Assembly (NCBI GenBank): GCA_963678575.2
Contig: CAXXHV010000002.1
Location: 1,426,001-1,490,000, forward strand
Length of the DNA: 64,000 nt
Origin: Pleomorphochaeta sp963678575
GTDB taxonomy: Bacteria; Spirochaetota; Spirochaetia; Sphaerochaetales; Sphaerochaetaceae
Direction of reading: 5' to 3'
Both the position numbers and the translations under genes were made by a program. The notes below the pieces were generated by a model. It was not told the origin of the DNA. It ran no database searches and was given only the letters and a program-made list of their open reading frames with translations. This document shows positions 45,302 through 53,678 of this stretch, in pieces (the stretch's first letter is position 1; the number at the start of each line of letters is the position of its first letter).

Positions 45302-45940
45302 ATGCCAACAATTGATATAAAGAATATGCATCTATATAACAACCAAGTTAAAATGAATTCTAAAACATTATTTTCAAGCGCTAGTGATGCTAAAATTCAA
45401 ACTAAAAGAAAACCTCAAATCACACTTTTATTAGGGGGCTGTAAAAGTGGAAAAAGTTCTTATGCTCATGATTATGCTTTAGGTTTTGGTTATAACAATG
45501 AACAGCGAGTAATAATTGCAACCTCAAAATCTAGAATTGATGAAATAACGGATAAAAGCAATTCTTTTAACCAAAAAAAAGAAGACAGTTTTACAATCAT
45601 TGAAGATGGAATTAACATTGATGAAACATTAAAAAATCTTCCATCTTCTGCTCAAATTGTTGTGATTGATAATATATCTGTATGGCTATCGAATTTACTA
45701 AAAAATGAATTAAATATTGATGAAAAAGAAGATAAATTATTAGATTTAATTAAAAATCCAAAACAGGATATCATAATTATATCGAATATGATTGGATTAG
45801 GTATTATACCTGAAGATAATATGGAAAAATCATTAAGAGATTTATCTGGTAGATTAAATCAAAAATTAGCTCAATTAAGTGATAATGTTATCTTACTTGT
45901 TGCAGGATTACCCCTTAAAGTAAAAGGTGAATTATTATAA
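45302..45940 (+). CDS. CobU-like adenosylcobinamide kinase homologue, atypical
   Basis: Homologue of CobU/CobP, which phosphorylates adenosylcobinamide and then transfers GMP. P-loop GGCKSGKS (45-52), VVIDNISVWLSNLL (about 121-134), SNMIGLGIIPED and DLSGRLNQKLAQLSD, VAGLPLKVK are all CobU landmarks. The N-terminus has about 38 extra residues. In the segment where CobU has the guanylylated His (usually RHR), this protein reads DKSNSFNQKKED, with no His, so guanylyl transfer looks impaired. No other cobalamin genes are nearby. Start ATG 45302 has GAGGAG 7 nt upstream. It may be a kinase only, or repurposed. Confidence 0.83.
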   Translation: MPTIDIKNMHLYNNQVKMNSKTLFSSASDAKIQTKRKPQITLLLGGCKSGKSSYAHDYALGFGYNNEQRVIIATSKSRIDEITDKSNSFNQKKEDSFTIIEDGINIDETLKNLPSSAQIVVIDNISVWLSNLLKNELNIDEKEDKLLDLIKNPKQDIIIISNMIGLGIIPEDNMEKSLRDLSGRLNQKLAQLSDNVILLVAGLPLKVKGELL

Positions 45941-45956
45941 TTAGATTTTATTAATA

Positions 45957-45992
45957 AGGAGCAGCTATCATAACTGCTCCTATTTTATTTAA
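45957..45992 (+). terminator. intrinsic terminator after the CobU-like gene
   Basis: Stem AGGAGCAG (45957-45964) / CTGCTCCT (45974-45981) followed by ATTTTATTT. Confidence 0.75.
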
Positions 45993-46573
45993 TTTTTAAT
46001 ACAATAGCACAAAACTTCTTGATTATTGACTATTAATTTTGAATATGTTTTATCACCATCTTGCCAACATTGATTAAAATCTATTGAAGCTAAAAAAGCA
46101 TTATCATCACTAGATAATAACATTACATTTTTATCTACTTCAAAATAACAAAAACCATTATTAATCTCATCTTTAAACCCATCTAAATTGGTCCAGCCAT
46201 ACATTCTCTCTTCATTAAATTCATAAATTGAAAAGCTAGTTGGAATCAAATCAGTATTAGGGCTTTCAATTACCCAATCAATATTATTATTGTCAATTTC
46301 ATCAGCTAAATTTAAAATAAAGTAAGATACATCTTCTTCTGAGTTTTCTTCTCTATTTTCTTCATTTAATGGGTCCTCTTCATCTGCATCATCTAAGTCT
46401 GAAATTAATTGATCTAATAAATCACTATTTTCATCATTTATTATTGAAGGGTCACAACTTTGAAAGAAAAAAGAGCTACTAATTATTAATAAGAACATTA
46501 TTATTAAACTTACAATAGTTTTTTTTTTATCCACCCTTTCATTACTACTATTATTATTTTTATTTTTTTTCAT
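45989..46573 (-). CDS. small acidic lipoprotein, unknown function
   Basis: Not recognised. Long charged N-region (19 residues), hydrophobic segment and a lipobox-like FFFQSC (Cys40) predict a lipoprotein of 194 residues. The segment after Cys is extremely acidic (Asp/Glu-rich, about 43-80), then a compact globular part with ILNLADEIDNN and a Cys pair near the end (LCYCIKN). AGGAG lies 6 nt before the ATG. It follows 46589-47155 by 15 nt in the same operon. Confidence 0.65.
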   Translation of the reverse strand: MKKNKNNNSSNERVDKKKTIVSLIIMFLLIISSSFFFQSCDPSIINDENSDLLDQLISDLDDADEEDPLNEENREENSEEDVSYFILNLADEIDNNNIDWVIESPNTDLIPTSFSIYEFNEERMYGWTNLDGFKDEINNGFCYFEVDKNVMLLSSDDNAFLASIDFNQCWQDGDKTYSKLIVNNQEVLCYCIKN

Positions 46574-46588
46574 GTAAATCTCCTAAAC

Positions 46589-47155
46589 TTACTTATCATC
46601 TATTAAAGAACTTTTTATATAATAAATTCTTTTATTATCACGACTTATAAAGGCTAAATTTTCCATAACCCCATCTCGTGCTTTTGAATATACAAAATCG
46701 TAGATTTCAGAATTTGGTAATTGCGCTTTTAAAGTTAAAGTATTTTTATCAAAATATATTTTCCCTAATTCTCTTCCTATTTTGTTTTTTTCTTTATCAA
46801 AAAACAGGAAAAAAGGAAGCACTATATTTTCTCGATCTAAATCAGTAGTCAATAATATTTTTTCATATTTCTCTCCTCTATTTAAGAGAGGATAACTAGC
46901 TCCATTTTCATCTAGGTACCAAGAAGATCCATATATAGCTGTTATTATTTTTAATGCCTCAACATTATCCATCTGCTTAACAGGTCTACTTCTCATTCCT
47001 AGAAAAGCAACATATACAATTATTAATAAAGAAATAAAGACAATAATTAGACTTACTGCTTTTCCTTTTGTTAAAGTTTTTTCTTTTACTTCTTGTGTGT
47101 TTTCTTTTTTATCAATATCCTCTTCTTTTTCTTTTTTTGTTTTTGATGTAGCCAT
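46589..47155 (-). CDS. single-span envelope protein, unknown function
   Basis: Not recognised. 188 residues: Lys/Glu-rich cytoplasmic N-terminus (1-30), one membrane span (about 33-52, AVSLIIVFISLLIIVYVAFL), then a roughly 135-residue extracytoplasmic domain. AAGGAT precedes the ATG. It is cotranscribed with the acidic lipoprotein downstream. The charged head followed by one hydrophobic span is shared by both, hinting at a common origin or joint complex. Confidence 0.65.
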   Translation of the reverse strand: MATSKTKKEKEEDIDKKENTQEVKEKTLTKGKAVSLIIVFISLLIIVYVAFLGMRSRPVKQMDNVEALKIITAIYGSSWYLDENGASYPLLNRGEKYEKILLTTDLDRENIVLPFFLFFDKEKNKIGRELGKIYFDKNTLTLKAQLPNSEIYDFVYSKARDGVMENLAFISRDNKRIYYIKSSLIDDK

Positions 47156-47323
47156 TTTTTATCCTTTATAAAAAATACTTTGTTGTTAACATACAATTTC
47201 TAGCGCTATATATATTTTTTACATATTGCCCTTAATTCCACAGTTATTAAGAAATGCAAAGAGTTATTAACTACTGCCAGGGAATGGTTTTTTACTAAAT
47301 TAATGTTAAGTTATTACTTGATA

Positions 47324-47351
47324 TTTGCAAAAAATCTAACTTTTATATAAA
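47324..47351 (+). promoter_or_regulatory. probable promoter of the RluA-family gene, short leader
   Basis: TTTGCA (47324-47329), 16-bp spacer, TATAAA (47346-47351); the ATG at 47361 follows after 9 nt and there is no Shine-Dalgarno. Confidence 0.45.
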
Positions 47352-47360
47352 GTGAATATC

Positions 47361-48647
47361 ATGAAAGAGAGAATAATTTTTGAAACAGAACTAGCCAAAG
47401 TATATTTAAATAAAATGTTTGACGAGTTTGATAAAACAAAACAAATAGCACCAGGGATTAGTAGTGATAAACTTTTTAAAGAAAAAGGAATTATGTTTGG
47501 AGTTTTGGTTTGTGAAGACGAATTCAAAAACCATATAATTCTTAAAGCTTTTTCTTCACAATTATTTTCTCAATATCTTGTAGAAGGGTTTGTTCCACCT
47601 GCATTAGATGTAAATAAATTTAATGAAATAGTTAAGAAATATGATATTAAAATCAAGCAATTAACTAATGAAATAGATAATTGCCAATTATCATCAAAAG
47701 ATAAATTAATAAAAGAGAGAAAAAAATTAAGCAATGAAGCTTTAATAGAAATTCAAGATTTATACTATTTTCACACTTGTGATAATGAAATAATAAAACT
47801 AACAGATATTAAAAAGAAACAATTTGTTCCAACAGGCACAGGAGAGTGTTGTGCACCTAAATTATTAAATTATGCATACAAACATTCTCTTGTCCCTATA
47901 AGCCTTGCAGAAGGCTTTTATGGTAAAGCTAGTGAATCTAAACACCATTTAAATTACTATCCACCATGTGAAGAAAAATGTTCAATTATACTTCCTTATA
48001 TTTTAAAACTTGATATTATTTATGTAGATAAATATATCTGCGTAATTAATAAACAACCAAACATAACCACTATTGCAGGCAAAAGTGAAGAGTTAAAGGA
48101 TTGCATTACTTCAAGATTTAAAAAGATATTTCCAAGAGCTATAGAACAAAACAGTACACATAGATTAGACATGGACACATCAGGACTTCTTGTTTTAGCC
48201 TTTGATAAAGAATCACATAAAAATATTTCTATTCAATTTCAAAACAGAGAAGTAAAAAAAGAATATACAGCTCTTCTTAGAGGTGTTGTTCAAAATAATG
48301 AAGGTATAATAGATTTACCTATTAGATTAGATGTGGAGAATAGACCTTATCAAATTGTAGATTTTGAAAAAGGTAAGCAAGCTATTACCCTTTATAAAAG
48401 AGTTAGAGTAGAAAAAAACAATAAAGATAATAGTCTTTATACAAGAATTATTTTTACCCCGCTAACCGGCAGAACACATCAACTTAGAGTACATTCTAAA
48501 GAAAAACTGTTCCCAATTATTGGAGATCGATTATATGGTGAAAGAAAAAATGATGAAAAAAGGATGTGTCTCCATGCTTCATACATTTGCTTTACGCACC
48601 CTATTACTAAGGAGAAAATGGAATTTTATAGCAACGCTCCATTTTAG
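47361..48647 (+). CDS. RluA-family pseudouridine synthase with N-terminal extension
   Basis: RNA pseudouridine synthase of 428 residues. The catalytic motif is HRLDMDTSGLLVLAFDKES (catalytic Asp in RLD), with later TGRTHQLRVHSK and the final CLHASYICFTHP. The N-terminal 215 residues contain GTGECCAPKLLNYAY and HHLNYYPPCEEKC, seen in the long RluA subfamily with a Cys-containing extra domain. Target RNA not deducible. Start ATG 47361 preferred over GTG 47352. Its stop overlaps the convergent PfkB stop by 4 nt. Confidence 0.85.
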   Translation: MKERIIFETELAKVYLNKMFDEFDKTKQIAPGISSDKLFKEKGIMFGVLVCEDEFKNHIILKAFSSQLFSQYLVEGFVPPALDVNKFNEIVKKYDIKIKQLTNEIDNCQLSSKDKLIKERKKLSNEALIEIQDLYYFHTCDNEIIKLTDIKKKQFVPTGTGECCAPKLLNYAYKHSLVPISLAEGFYGKASESKHHLNYYPPCEEKCSIILPYILKLDIIYVDKYICVINKQPNITTIAGKSEELKDCITSRFKKIFPRAIEQNSTHRLDMDTSGLLVLAFDKESHKNISIQFQNREVKKEYTALLRGVVQNNEGIIDLPIRLDVENRPYQIVDFEKGKQAITLYKRVRVEKNNKDNSLYTRIIFTPLTGRTHQLRVHSKEKLFPIIGDRLYGERKNDEKRMCLHASYICFTHPITKEKMEFYSNAPF

Positions 48648-49558
48648 ATAAGGCTGCCAGGAATTATACTCATTGCATTTAATTTTGCATCTTTACTTGC
48701 ATTTATTAAAGATTGTTGTAAATCAAACCCTTTTATTAAATTTGCTATCAAAGAGGCACTAATTGTATCACCACAGCCTATTGTATTTACACACTTTTCA
48801 GCCTTTTCAACTTCTACTTCATAAAACTTATTTTTTTCATATACCCAAATAGGCTTTATTCCACAAGTTATAATGCTTGTAATATTATAAGATAAATATA
48901 ATTCTTTGACTTTGTTTAAAACTTGATCTTTATATTTTTCATTATCTTCATTTTCTAATACTATTTCACCAAAGAAAGTTTTCATAAACTCACTTAAATT
49001 TGGTTTAATTATATCTGGTTTATATTCTATGCATTTCTTTAACTCTTCATTTGCAATATCAAGAATTACTTTTTTGTTTAAAGATTTTGCTTTTTTTACA
49101 AAACTTGAATAAATATCTGCTTTATAATTAGGACTTCTTGTTCCTGTAATTAAAAGATAATCACAATCAACTATTTCTTTATCAAATAAATCTCTTATTT
49201 TTTTATCAGTTGAATCATCAACTTTTGAGCTTTCTTCAACAAGTTCTGTAGTAAGCCCATCTTCACTTAGAATAGTGGAACAAGTTCTTACTCTTGAAGA
49301 AGTATCAAGTACATATTTAAGATTTATATTATCTTTTTTTGCAAGAAATAACATATGTGTTTCATCTTCATTAGCTAAATGAGTTAATATAGAATTATTA
49401 ATATTCTTTTGTGTTAATACTCTTGAAACGTTAATACCTTTTCCACTTGCATCTTCTCTATGATATGATTCTCTATTAACTTGACCTAAATTAAATTGTT
49501 TGAACATATAAGTTTTTTGAAAGGTTGGATTTAAACATACAACTAATACTTTACTCAT
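48644..49558 (-). CDS. PfkB-family hexose-phosphate kinase (FruK/LacC type)
   Basis: 304-residue kinase of the 1-phosphofructokinase/tagatose-6-phosphate kinase subgroup: VVCLNPTFQKTYMF at the start (CLNPxxD-like), GKGINVSRVL (about 38-47), and NTIGCGDTISASLIANL with the catalytic Asp. The family phosphorylates fructose 1-phosphate, tagatose 6-phosphate or related hexose phosphates. Last gene of the four-gene minus operon, 14 nt after the PHP gene. Confidence 0.85.
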   Translation of the reverse strand: MSKVLVVCLNPTFQKTYMFKQFNLGQVNRESYHREDASGKGINVSRVLTQKNINNSILTHLANEDETHMLFLAKKDNINLKYVLDTSSRVRTCSTILSEDGLTTELVEESSKVDDSTDKKIRDLFDKEIVDCDYLLITGTRSPNYKADIYSSFVKKAKSLNKKVILDIANEELKKCIEYKPDIIKPNLSEFMKTFFGEIVLENEDNEKYKDQVLNKVKELYLSYNITSIITCGIKPIWVYEKNKFYEVEVEKAEKCVNTIGCGDTISASLIANLIKGFDLQQSLINASKDAKLNAMSIIPGSLI

Positions 49559-49572
49559 TAATTCATCCTCAT

Positions 49573-50493
49573 TTATATAAAATTTATTTTATGTTCATTT
49601 TCAACTTCATCAACACTTGCACTAGCATATTTGATATTTAATTCTGTTGCAAAATCTTTACATTTATTTAATGCTTTATCTAAAAAATAGGGATTATGTG
49701 CATCTGCGTTTGCGACAATTTTTAATTTATCATAAGATTTTGCTAAATCCCAAAATTCTCTCACTGGATATAAATATCTCATTTCGCCATTAAAGCCTGA
49801 AATCTTTTCCTTTAATATTCCATTCCCATTAACTTCTAATGGAACATTATAATATAAGGCTGCTTCAATTATTTCTTTACTAATAGCTTTTGATTGTTCG
49901 TCCCATTTAAAATATTGAATAAAAAATAAATCTGGATGAGCAGCTATTGAAAACAAATTGCTTTCAAGTGATTTTATATATTGGTCGGCATAAACACTTA
50001 AAGATTTCTTATCTAATTGATAGTGATGAACAGGTAGGTCTTTATATGTGGGTAAGTTTAAATAATGAACTCCAAATATTAAATAATCACATTTTTCTTT
50101 TAATTCTTGATAGTAAGAATGGTATTCTTTAAAATAGTCACACTCAAATCCACTTAGGATTTTCACTGTTTTTTCTTTCTTAGGATTTCTACTCTTTTTA
50201 AGTAAAAATAATTGATCCATTTTATCTTGCTTTATTGCTTTATTATATTTTTCAACTACTTTTGACTCTTGGACTTTTAACGAATTAATATCATCTAAAT
50301 AAATATCTAATTGAGAATAATCCATACGGCTTTTTTGCCACCTGTTTTCTTTAACAGGACAATGTTCACTAAATCCTAATAATTCTAAATCAAGGTCCTT
50401 AGCAGTACTTACATATTCTTCTAATTTCCCAACACCATGACCACAGTATTCTGAATGGGTATGTAAATTATATTTACCATATTCATAATTCAT
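49573..50493 (-). CDS. PHP-domain phosphatase, histidinol-phosphatase-like
   Basis: PHP superfamily metal-dependent phosphoesterase, 306 residues. Metal ligands appear in NLHTHSEYCGHG, LGFSEHCP, GFECDYF, FGVHYLN, AAHPDLF and ANADAHNP. The layout matches HisK/HisJ-type histidinol phosphatases, but no histidine genes are nearby, so the substrate could be another sugar phosphate, fitting the neighbouring PfkB kinase. Starts 2 nt after the MltG stop. Confidence 0.82.
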   Translation of the reverse strand: MNYEYGKYNLHTHSEYCGHGVGKLEEYVSTAKDLDLELLGFSEHCPVKENRWQKSRMDYSQLDIYLDDINSLKVQESKVVEKYNKAIKQDKMDQLFLLKKSRNPKKEKTVKILSGFECDYFKEYHSYYQELKEKCDYLIFGVHYLNLPTYKDLPVHHYQLDKKSLSVYADQYIKSLESNLFSIAAHPDLFFIQYFKWDEQSKAISKEIIEAALYYNVPLEVNGNGILKEKISGFNGEMRYLYPVREFWDLAKSYDKLKIVANADAHNPYFLDKALNKCKDFATELNIKYASASVDEVENEHKINFI

Positions 50494-50495
50494 AT

Positions 50496-52331
50496 CTATT
50501 TTTTATCTCTCTTATCAATATTTTCTAAATGCTGTTCATAAGTTTTTGCAGTAATTAAAGAACCATCCTTATCATGAATATAATATAAATAATCACTATC
50601 TAATGGATAAATTGCACTAACTATTGCACTCTTACTGCTTAAACAAATACCACTTGGTGGTAAGCCCTTCTTCCTTCTTGTATTATAAGGGGTTTGTTTA
50701 TCCAACTGTTCTTGAGTTAAATCACTACTCCAATTTCCTAATTCATATCGCGTTGTTGCATCAATTCCTAAAGGCATATCTAATTTTATTCTATTATGTA
50801 TAACACTTGAGATAATTGGCATTTGATTTACATCTTGAGTTTCAGCTTGTATTAAAGAAGCAATAATTATTATATCTTCAACACTAAATCCACTTTTTAA
50901 AATATCTTTAAGATACGGTGATAATGTAACAAATGTATTATCTAACATGGTTTTTGCTAATAAATTCACATCAAATTCATTTGTTATTTTATAGGTTGCT
51001 GGAGTAAACCATCCTTCAACAAAATCTAAACCTTTTTCTCTACAAATATTGGTACAAGCTTGTAAAAACTCTCCAGATGAAATTAATTTTCTATTTGTAA
51101 GCAATTGATCAATTTGATTAATTGTACTTGCTGGATATATTTTTATTAAAGTTGAATCAGAGTCTACAATTGAATTAACAATTTCTTCAATACTACTATT
51201 TTTCTTTATTACATATAGGCCACTTCTTAAATTACTTTCTAAATTATGTTCTACAACATATTGTAAAAAATCATCTTTTTTACAAACATTATTGGCTTCT
51301 AATAAATTAGCAATAGCTGTTGCACTCAATCCTTTTTCTATTTTTAACTTAATATAATCACCACTTAATTTTTCATCTTCAATATTAATTATCAAACCAT
51401 CTTCAACATTTTCAATATTATCATTTACAGAAGCGCTTAAAGGTCTCAAATCCTGTAAATTATCACCGACATAAATAAAATTATTTTCAATATCATCTAT
51501 TTTCATTGGTTCAATTATATTAGTGCTTTTAATTTCATTTGAATCACTAATATTAAAGAAAGAATTAAAAACATCTTTATCATATATCAATTTGCCAATA
51601 AAAAATATGAGTATAACAATAAAACTAATTAAAAATATAATAATTTTGTTTTTATTATTACTTTTTTGTTTATTTTTTAAATTTTTCTTTGTTTTGTTTG
51701 TTCGATTACTTTTAACTTTTGATTTTGCAGATGGAGTTGTTTTCTTTTTTGAAGGGGCTTTTTTCGTATAATTATTATTATTCTTCTTAGATTGGGATTT
51801 AGTTCTTTTTGATTTTACTGCTTCCTTTTTAATATCTTTTGTTTCAGTAATTGGCTTTTCTTTTTTATTTACAACTTTACTAAGTTCTTTTATTTTAGCT
51901 TCTTCTTGAACTTTATTTATTTTATTTAAACTTGAAGAAGAAGTTTTTCTTTCTTCATTATTTTTCTCTTTTATCTTTTCTTTTTTTTCTTTTAAGTCTA
52001 ATTCACCTTGTTTCCAATATTCATGATTCCCAACTCTATTCTTATTTTCTTTTGCAGGAATTTTAAAACTACTACTTTTTGTAAAAACATCCAATTTTGC
52101 ACTAGGAATACCTTTTACATCTTTACGCTTGGGGATTATTACTTCTTTTTTATTTGTATCTTTTGAAAAATTTGAATCTTCCTTCATTTTAGATAAAGAA
52201 TTATTATCATTTTTAGAATCTTTTTTTAAAGCTTTTTTTTGTAACTCACTTCTAGCTTTTCTTTTTATAGAATCATTTATAATTGGTTTATTATTTTTTT
52301 TTGTTTTATCAGATGTTTGCATCATTACCAT
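50496..52331 (-). CDS. mltG: endolytic murein transglycosylase MltG with long basic N-terminus
   Basis: Inner-membrane lytic transglycosylase that cuts nascent glycan strands. The C-terminal YceG domain (about 330-605) shows ASLIQAET with catalytic Glu497, SSVIHNRIKLDMPLGIDATT, YNTRRKKGLPPSGI and a DYLYYI strand. One membrane span (about 228-250) is preceded by about 225 residues of Lys/Asn/Ser-rich, probably disordered cytoplasmic sequence, unusually long for MltG. The start could be ATG 52331, 52325 or 52322; all overlap the upstream coiled-coil gene. The basic head could bind nucleic acid or membrane (inference). Confidence 0.9.
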   Translation of the reverse strand: MVMMQTSDKTKKNNKPIINDSIKRKARSELQKKALKKDSKNDNNSLSKMKEDSNFSKDTNKKEVIIPKRKDVKGIPSAKLDVFTKSSSFKIPAKENKNRVGNHEYWKQGELDLKEKKEKIKEKNNEERKTSSSSLNKINKVQEEAKIKELSKVVNKKEKPITETKDIKKEAVKSKRTKSQSKKNNNNYTKKAPSKKKTTPSAKSKVKSNRTNKTKKNLKNKQKSNNKNKIIIFLISFIVILIFFIGKLIYDKDVFNSFFNISDSNEIKSTNIIEPMKIDDIENNFIYVGDNLQDLRPLSASVNDNIENVEDGLIINIEDEKLSGDYIKLKIEKGLSATAIANLLEANNVCKKDDFLQYVVEHNLESNLRSGLYVIKKNSSIEEIVNSIVDSDSTLIKIYPASTINQIDQLLTNRKLISSGEFLQACTNICREKGLDFVEGWFTPATYKITNEFDVNLLAKTMLDNTFVTLSPYLKDILKSGFSVEDIIIIASLIQAETQDVNQMPIISSVIHNRIKLDMPLGIDATTRYELGNWSSDLTQEQLDKQTPYNTRRKKGLPPSGICLSSKSAIVSAIYPLDSDYLYYIHDKDGSLITAKTYEQHLENIDKRDKK

Positions 52332-53430
52332 CCAAAGATTTAAGATCTAATATAGTTTTTTCAAAAGTACCTTCTTTCTTTAATTCAATAATTCTTAATC
52401 TTTTTTCCTCTATTACTTTTTCCACTTTCTTAATTTGATTGTTACAGCTTACTATTTCAGAATTTAACTTATTAATTGTATTTCTTTCATGTGAAATTTG
52501 AGCAGACAATTCAGTTATAATAACTTCATTGTTTAATTTAATTTTTTCTTTTTCTAAACTTTCTATTTTAGCAAAATCCAAAGTTATATCATCAATTATT
52601 TCAATCGATAAAGCTCCTATTTCTTGGGAAGTTATATTATTTGGTAATTTATTATATAATTCTTCACCAAGTAAAATAGCTGCATCTAAAACACTATTTT
52701 TAGAAACATCTATTTCTTTTTTTAATTCTTCAAGTTGTTTTGTAGGATTTTCAACTTTTTTTAATGTATCTATTTCATTTTCACATTGCTGTATTTCTTT
52801 TTCTAATTTATTTCTTTTTGCTTTTGCTTCATTAATTGATTTCAAATATTTATCTTTATTTACTAATTTTAAAAACTCCAATAAATCTTCTTTTATTACA
52901 ATTGAAGCGGCTCTATTAAAAAGAGGCAATAAAGTATTTCTATATTTATTTATTTTTGAAGTATAAAAAGAATTTAAAATACTTATACTAGATTTAGAAT
53001 TAATATTTTTTAATTTATTTAATTTATTATTTTTTTCTTTAAAGATAGGTTCAACTATAGAATTAATTTCATCACTCAATTGATTATTTGAATAAGCTTC
53101 ATAAATTGCAGCTCCCAATCGAGAGAGCTCTTTATTTTCTTCATCTGAGCTTATTTCTAATAATTTAGATAAATTATATAAGTTTTTTTTGCAATCATTT
53201 AAACTATCAACAATATTTAATAATTTATTTTGTTTATTTAATAATCTTTCATATTCATCTTTTACTATTTCGTAACTTGATAATTCGTCTAAACAATAGT
53301 CAAATTTCTTCTCATTTACAAATGATGCAACATTTTTACCTAAATTTTCATATCTTTTTATTAGGTTTTCTTTTGCATTTTTTATTTCTTCATCTTTTAA
53401 TTCTATCTGTTCTTTATAATTGAGTGCCAT
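52309..53430 (-). CDS. coiled-coil protein, unknown function
   Basis: Not recognised. 373 residues, almost wholly helical and heptad-patterned, rich in Glu, Lys, Asn, Leu and Ile, without signal peptide or membrane span. Two long coiled coils (about 1-70 and 195-360) are separated by a less regular section. It overlaps mltG by 23 nt and heads the operon mltG-PHP-PfkB, suggesting a structural or scaffold role in cell-wall synthesis (inference). No Shine-Dalgarno; the -10 box ends 6 nt before the ATG. Confidence 0.7.
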   Translation of the reverse strand: MALNYKEQIELKDEEIKNAKENLIKRYENLGKNVASFVNEKKFDYCLDELSSYEIVKDEYERLLNKQNKLLNIVDSLNDCKKNLYNLSKLLEISSDEENKELSRLGAAIYEAYSNNQLSDEINSIVEPIFKEKNNKLNKLKNINSKSSISILNSFYTSKINKYRNTLLPLFNRAASIVIKEDLLEFLKLVNKDKYLKSINEAKAKRNKLEKEIQQCENEIDTLKKVENPTKQLEELKKEIDVSKNSVLDAAILLGEELYNKLPNNITSQEIGALSIEIIDDITLDFAKIESLEKEKIKLNNEVIITELSAQISHERNTINKLNSEIVSCNNQIKKVEKVIEEKRLRIIELKKEGTFEKTILDLKSLDGNDANI

Positions 53431-53436
53431 AAGTGT

Positions 53437-53465
53437 AATATAGCAAATAATTGTTTCCTTGACAA
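53437..53465 (-). promoter_or_regulatory. promoter giving a near-leaderless mRNA for the coiled-coil/mltG operon
   Basis: Minus strand TTGTCA (53460-53465), 17-bp spacer, TATATT (53437-53442), 6 nt before the ATG. The same TTGACAA heptamer (53459-53465) supplies the -35 of the opposite promoter. Confidence 0.72.
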
Positions 53466-53486
53466 AGCTATTAATTCTTTTATATG
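53459..53486 (+). promoter_or_regulatory. promoter of the structured leader and DbpA-domain gene
   Basis: Perfect TTGACA (53459-53464), 16-bp spacer, TATATG (53481-53486). It overlaps the minus-strand promoter so that both share one -35 sequence. Confidence 0.6.
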
Positions 53487-53492
53487 CTCAAA

Positions 53493-53678
53493 AGTAATCG
53501 ATATTTTGCAGGACTATAAGTATATCGATTAGCCGAGTGTGACCGAGAGGTATCCTTGGAGCTAAGGTAGGTGCCTTTTCCTAACCTTAGTAAAATACAG
53601 TATAATATAATTTACTGCACAAAAGGAACTACACTAAAACTCAGTGAGTGTAGTAATTAGATTTAAGGAGATTTGCTC
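53493..53678 (+). promoter_or_regulatory. structured 5' leader, unidentified RNA element
   Basis: A roughly 185-nt leader before the DbpA-domain gene with four predicted hairpins: AATCGATAT/ATATCGATT (9 bp, about 53497-53530), CTAAGGT/ACCTTAG (about 53562-53590), CAGTA/TACTG (about 53598-53617) and ACTACACT/AGTGTAGT (8 bp, about 53629-53654). A GC-richer stretch AGCCGAGTGTGACCGAGAGG lies at 53531-53550. I do not recognise any known riboswitch. The gene's ribosome site (AAGGAG) follows the last hairpin. Autoregulation by the encoded RNA-binding protein is plausible. Confidence 0.55.

Noticed and set aside
53531..53595. tRNA-like sequence in the leader (TGACCGAGAGG resembles a tRNA-Ser D arm)
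   Set aside because: No acceptor stem, no TTCGA-type T loop and no plausible anticodon arm; treated as part of the structured leader.
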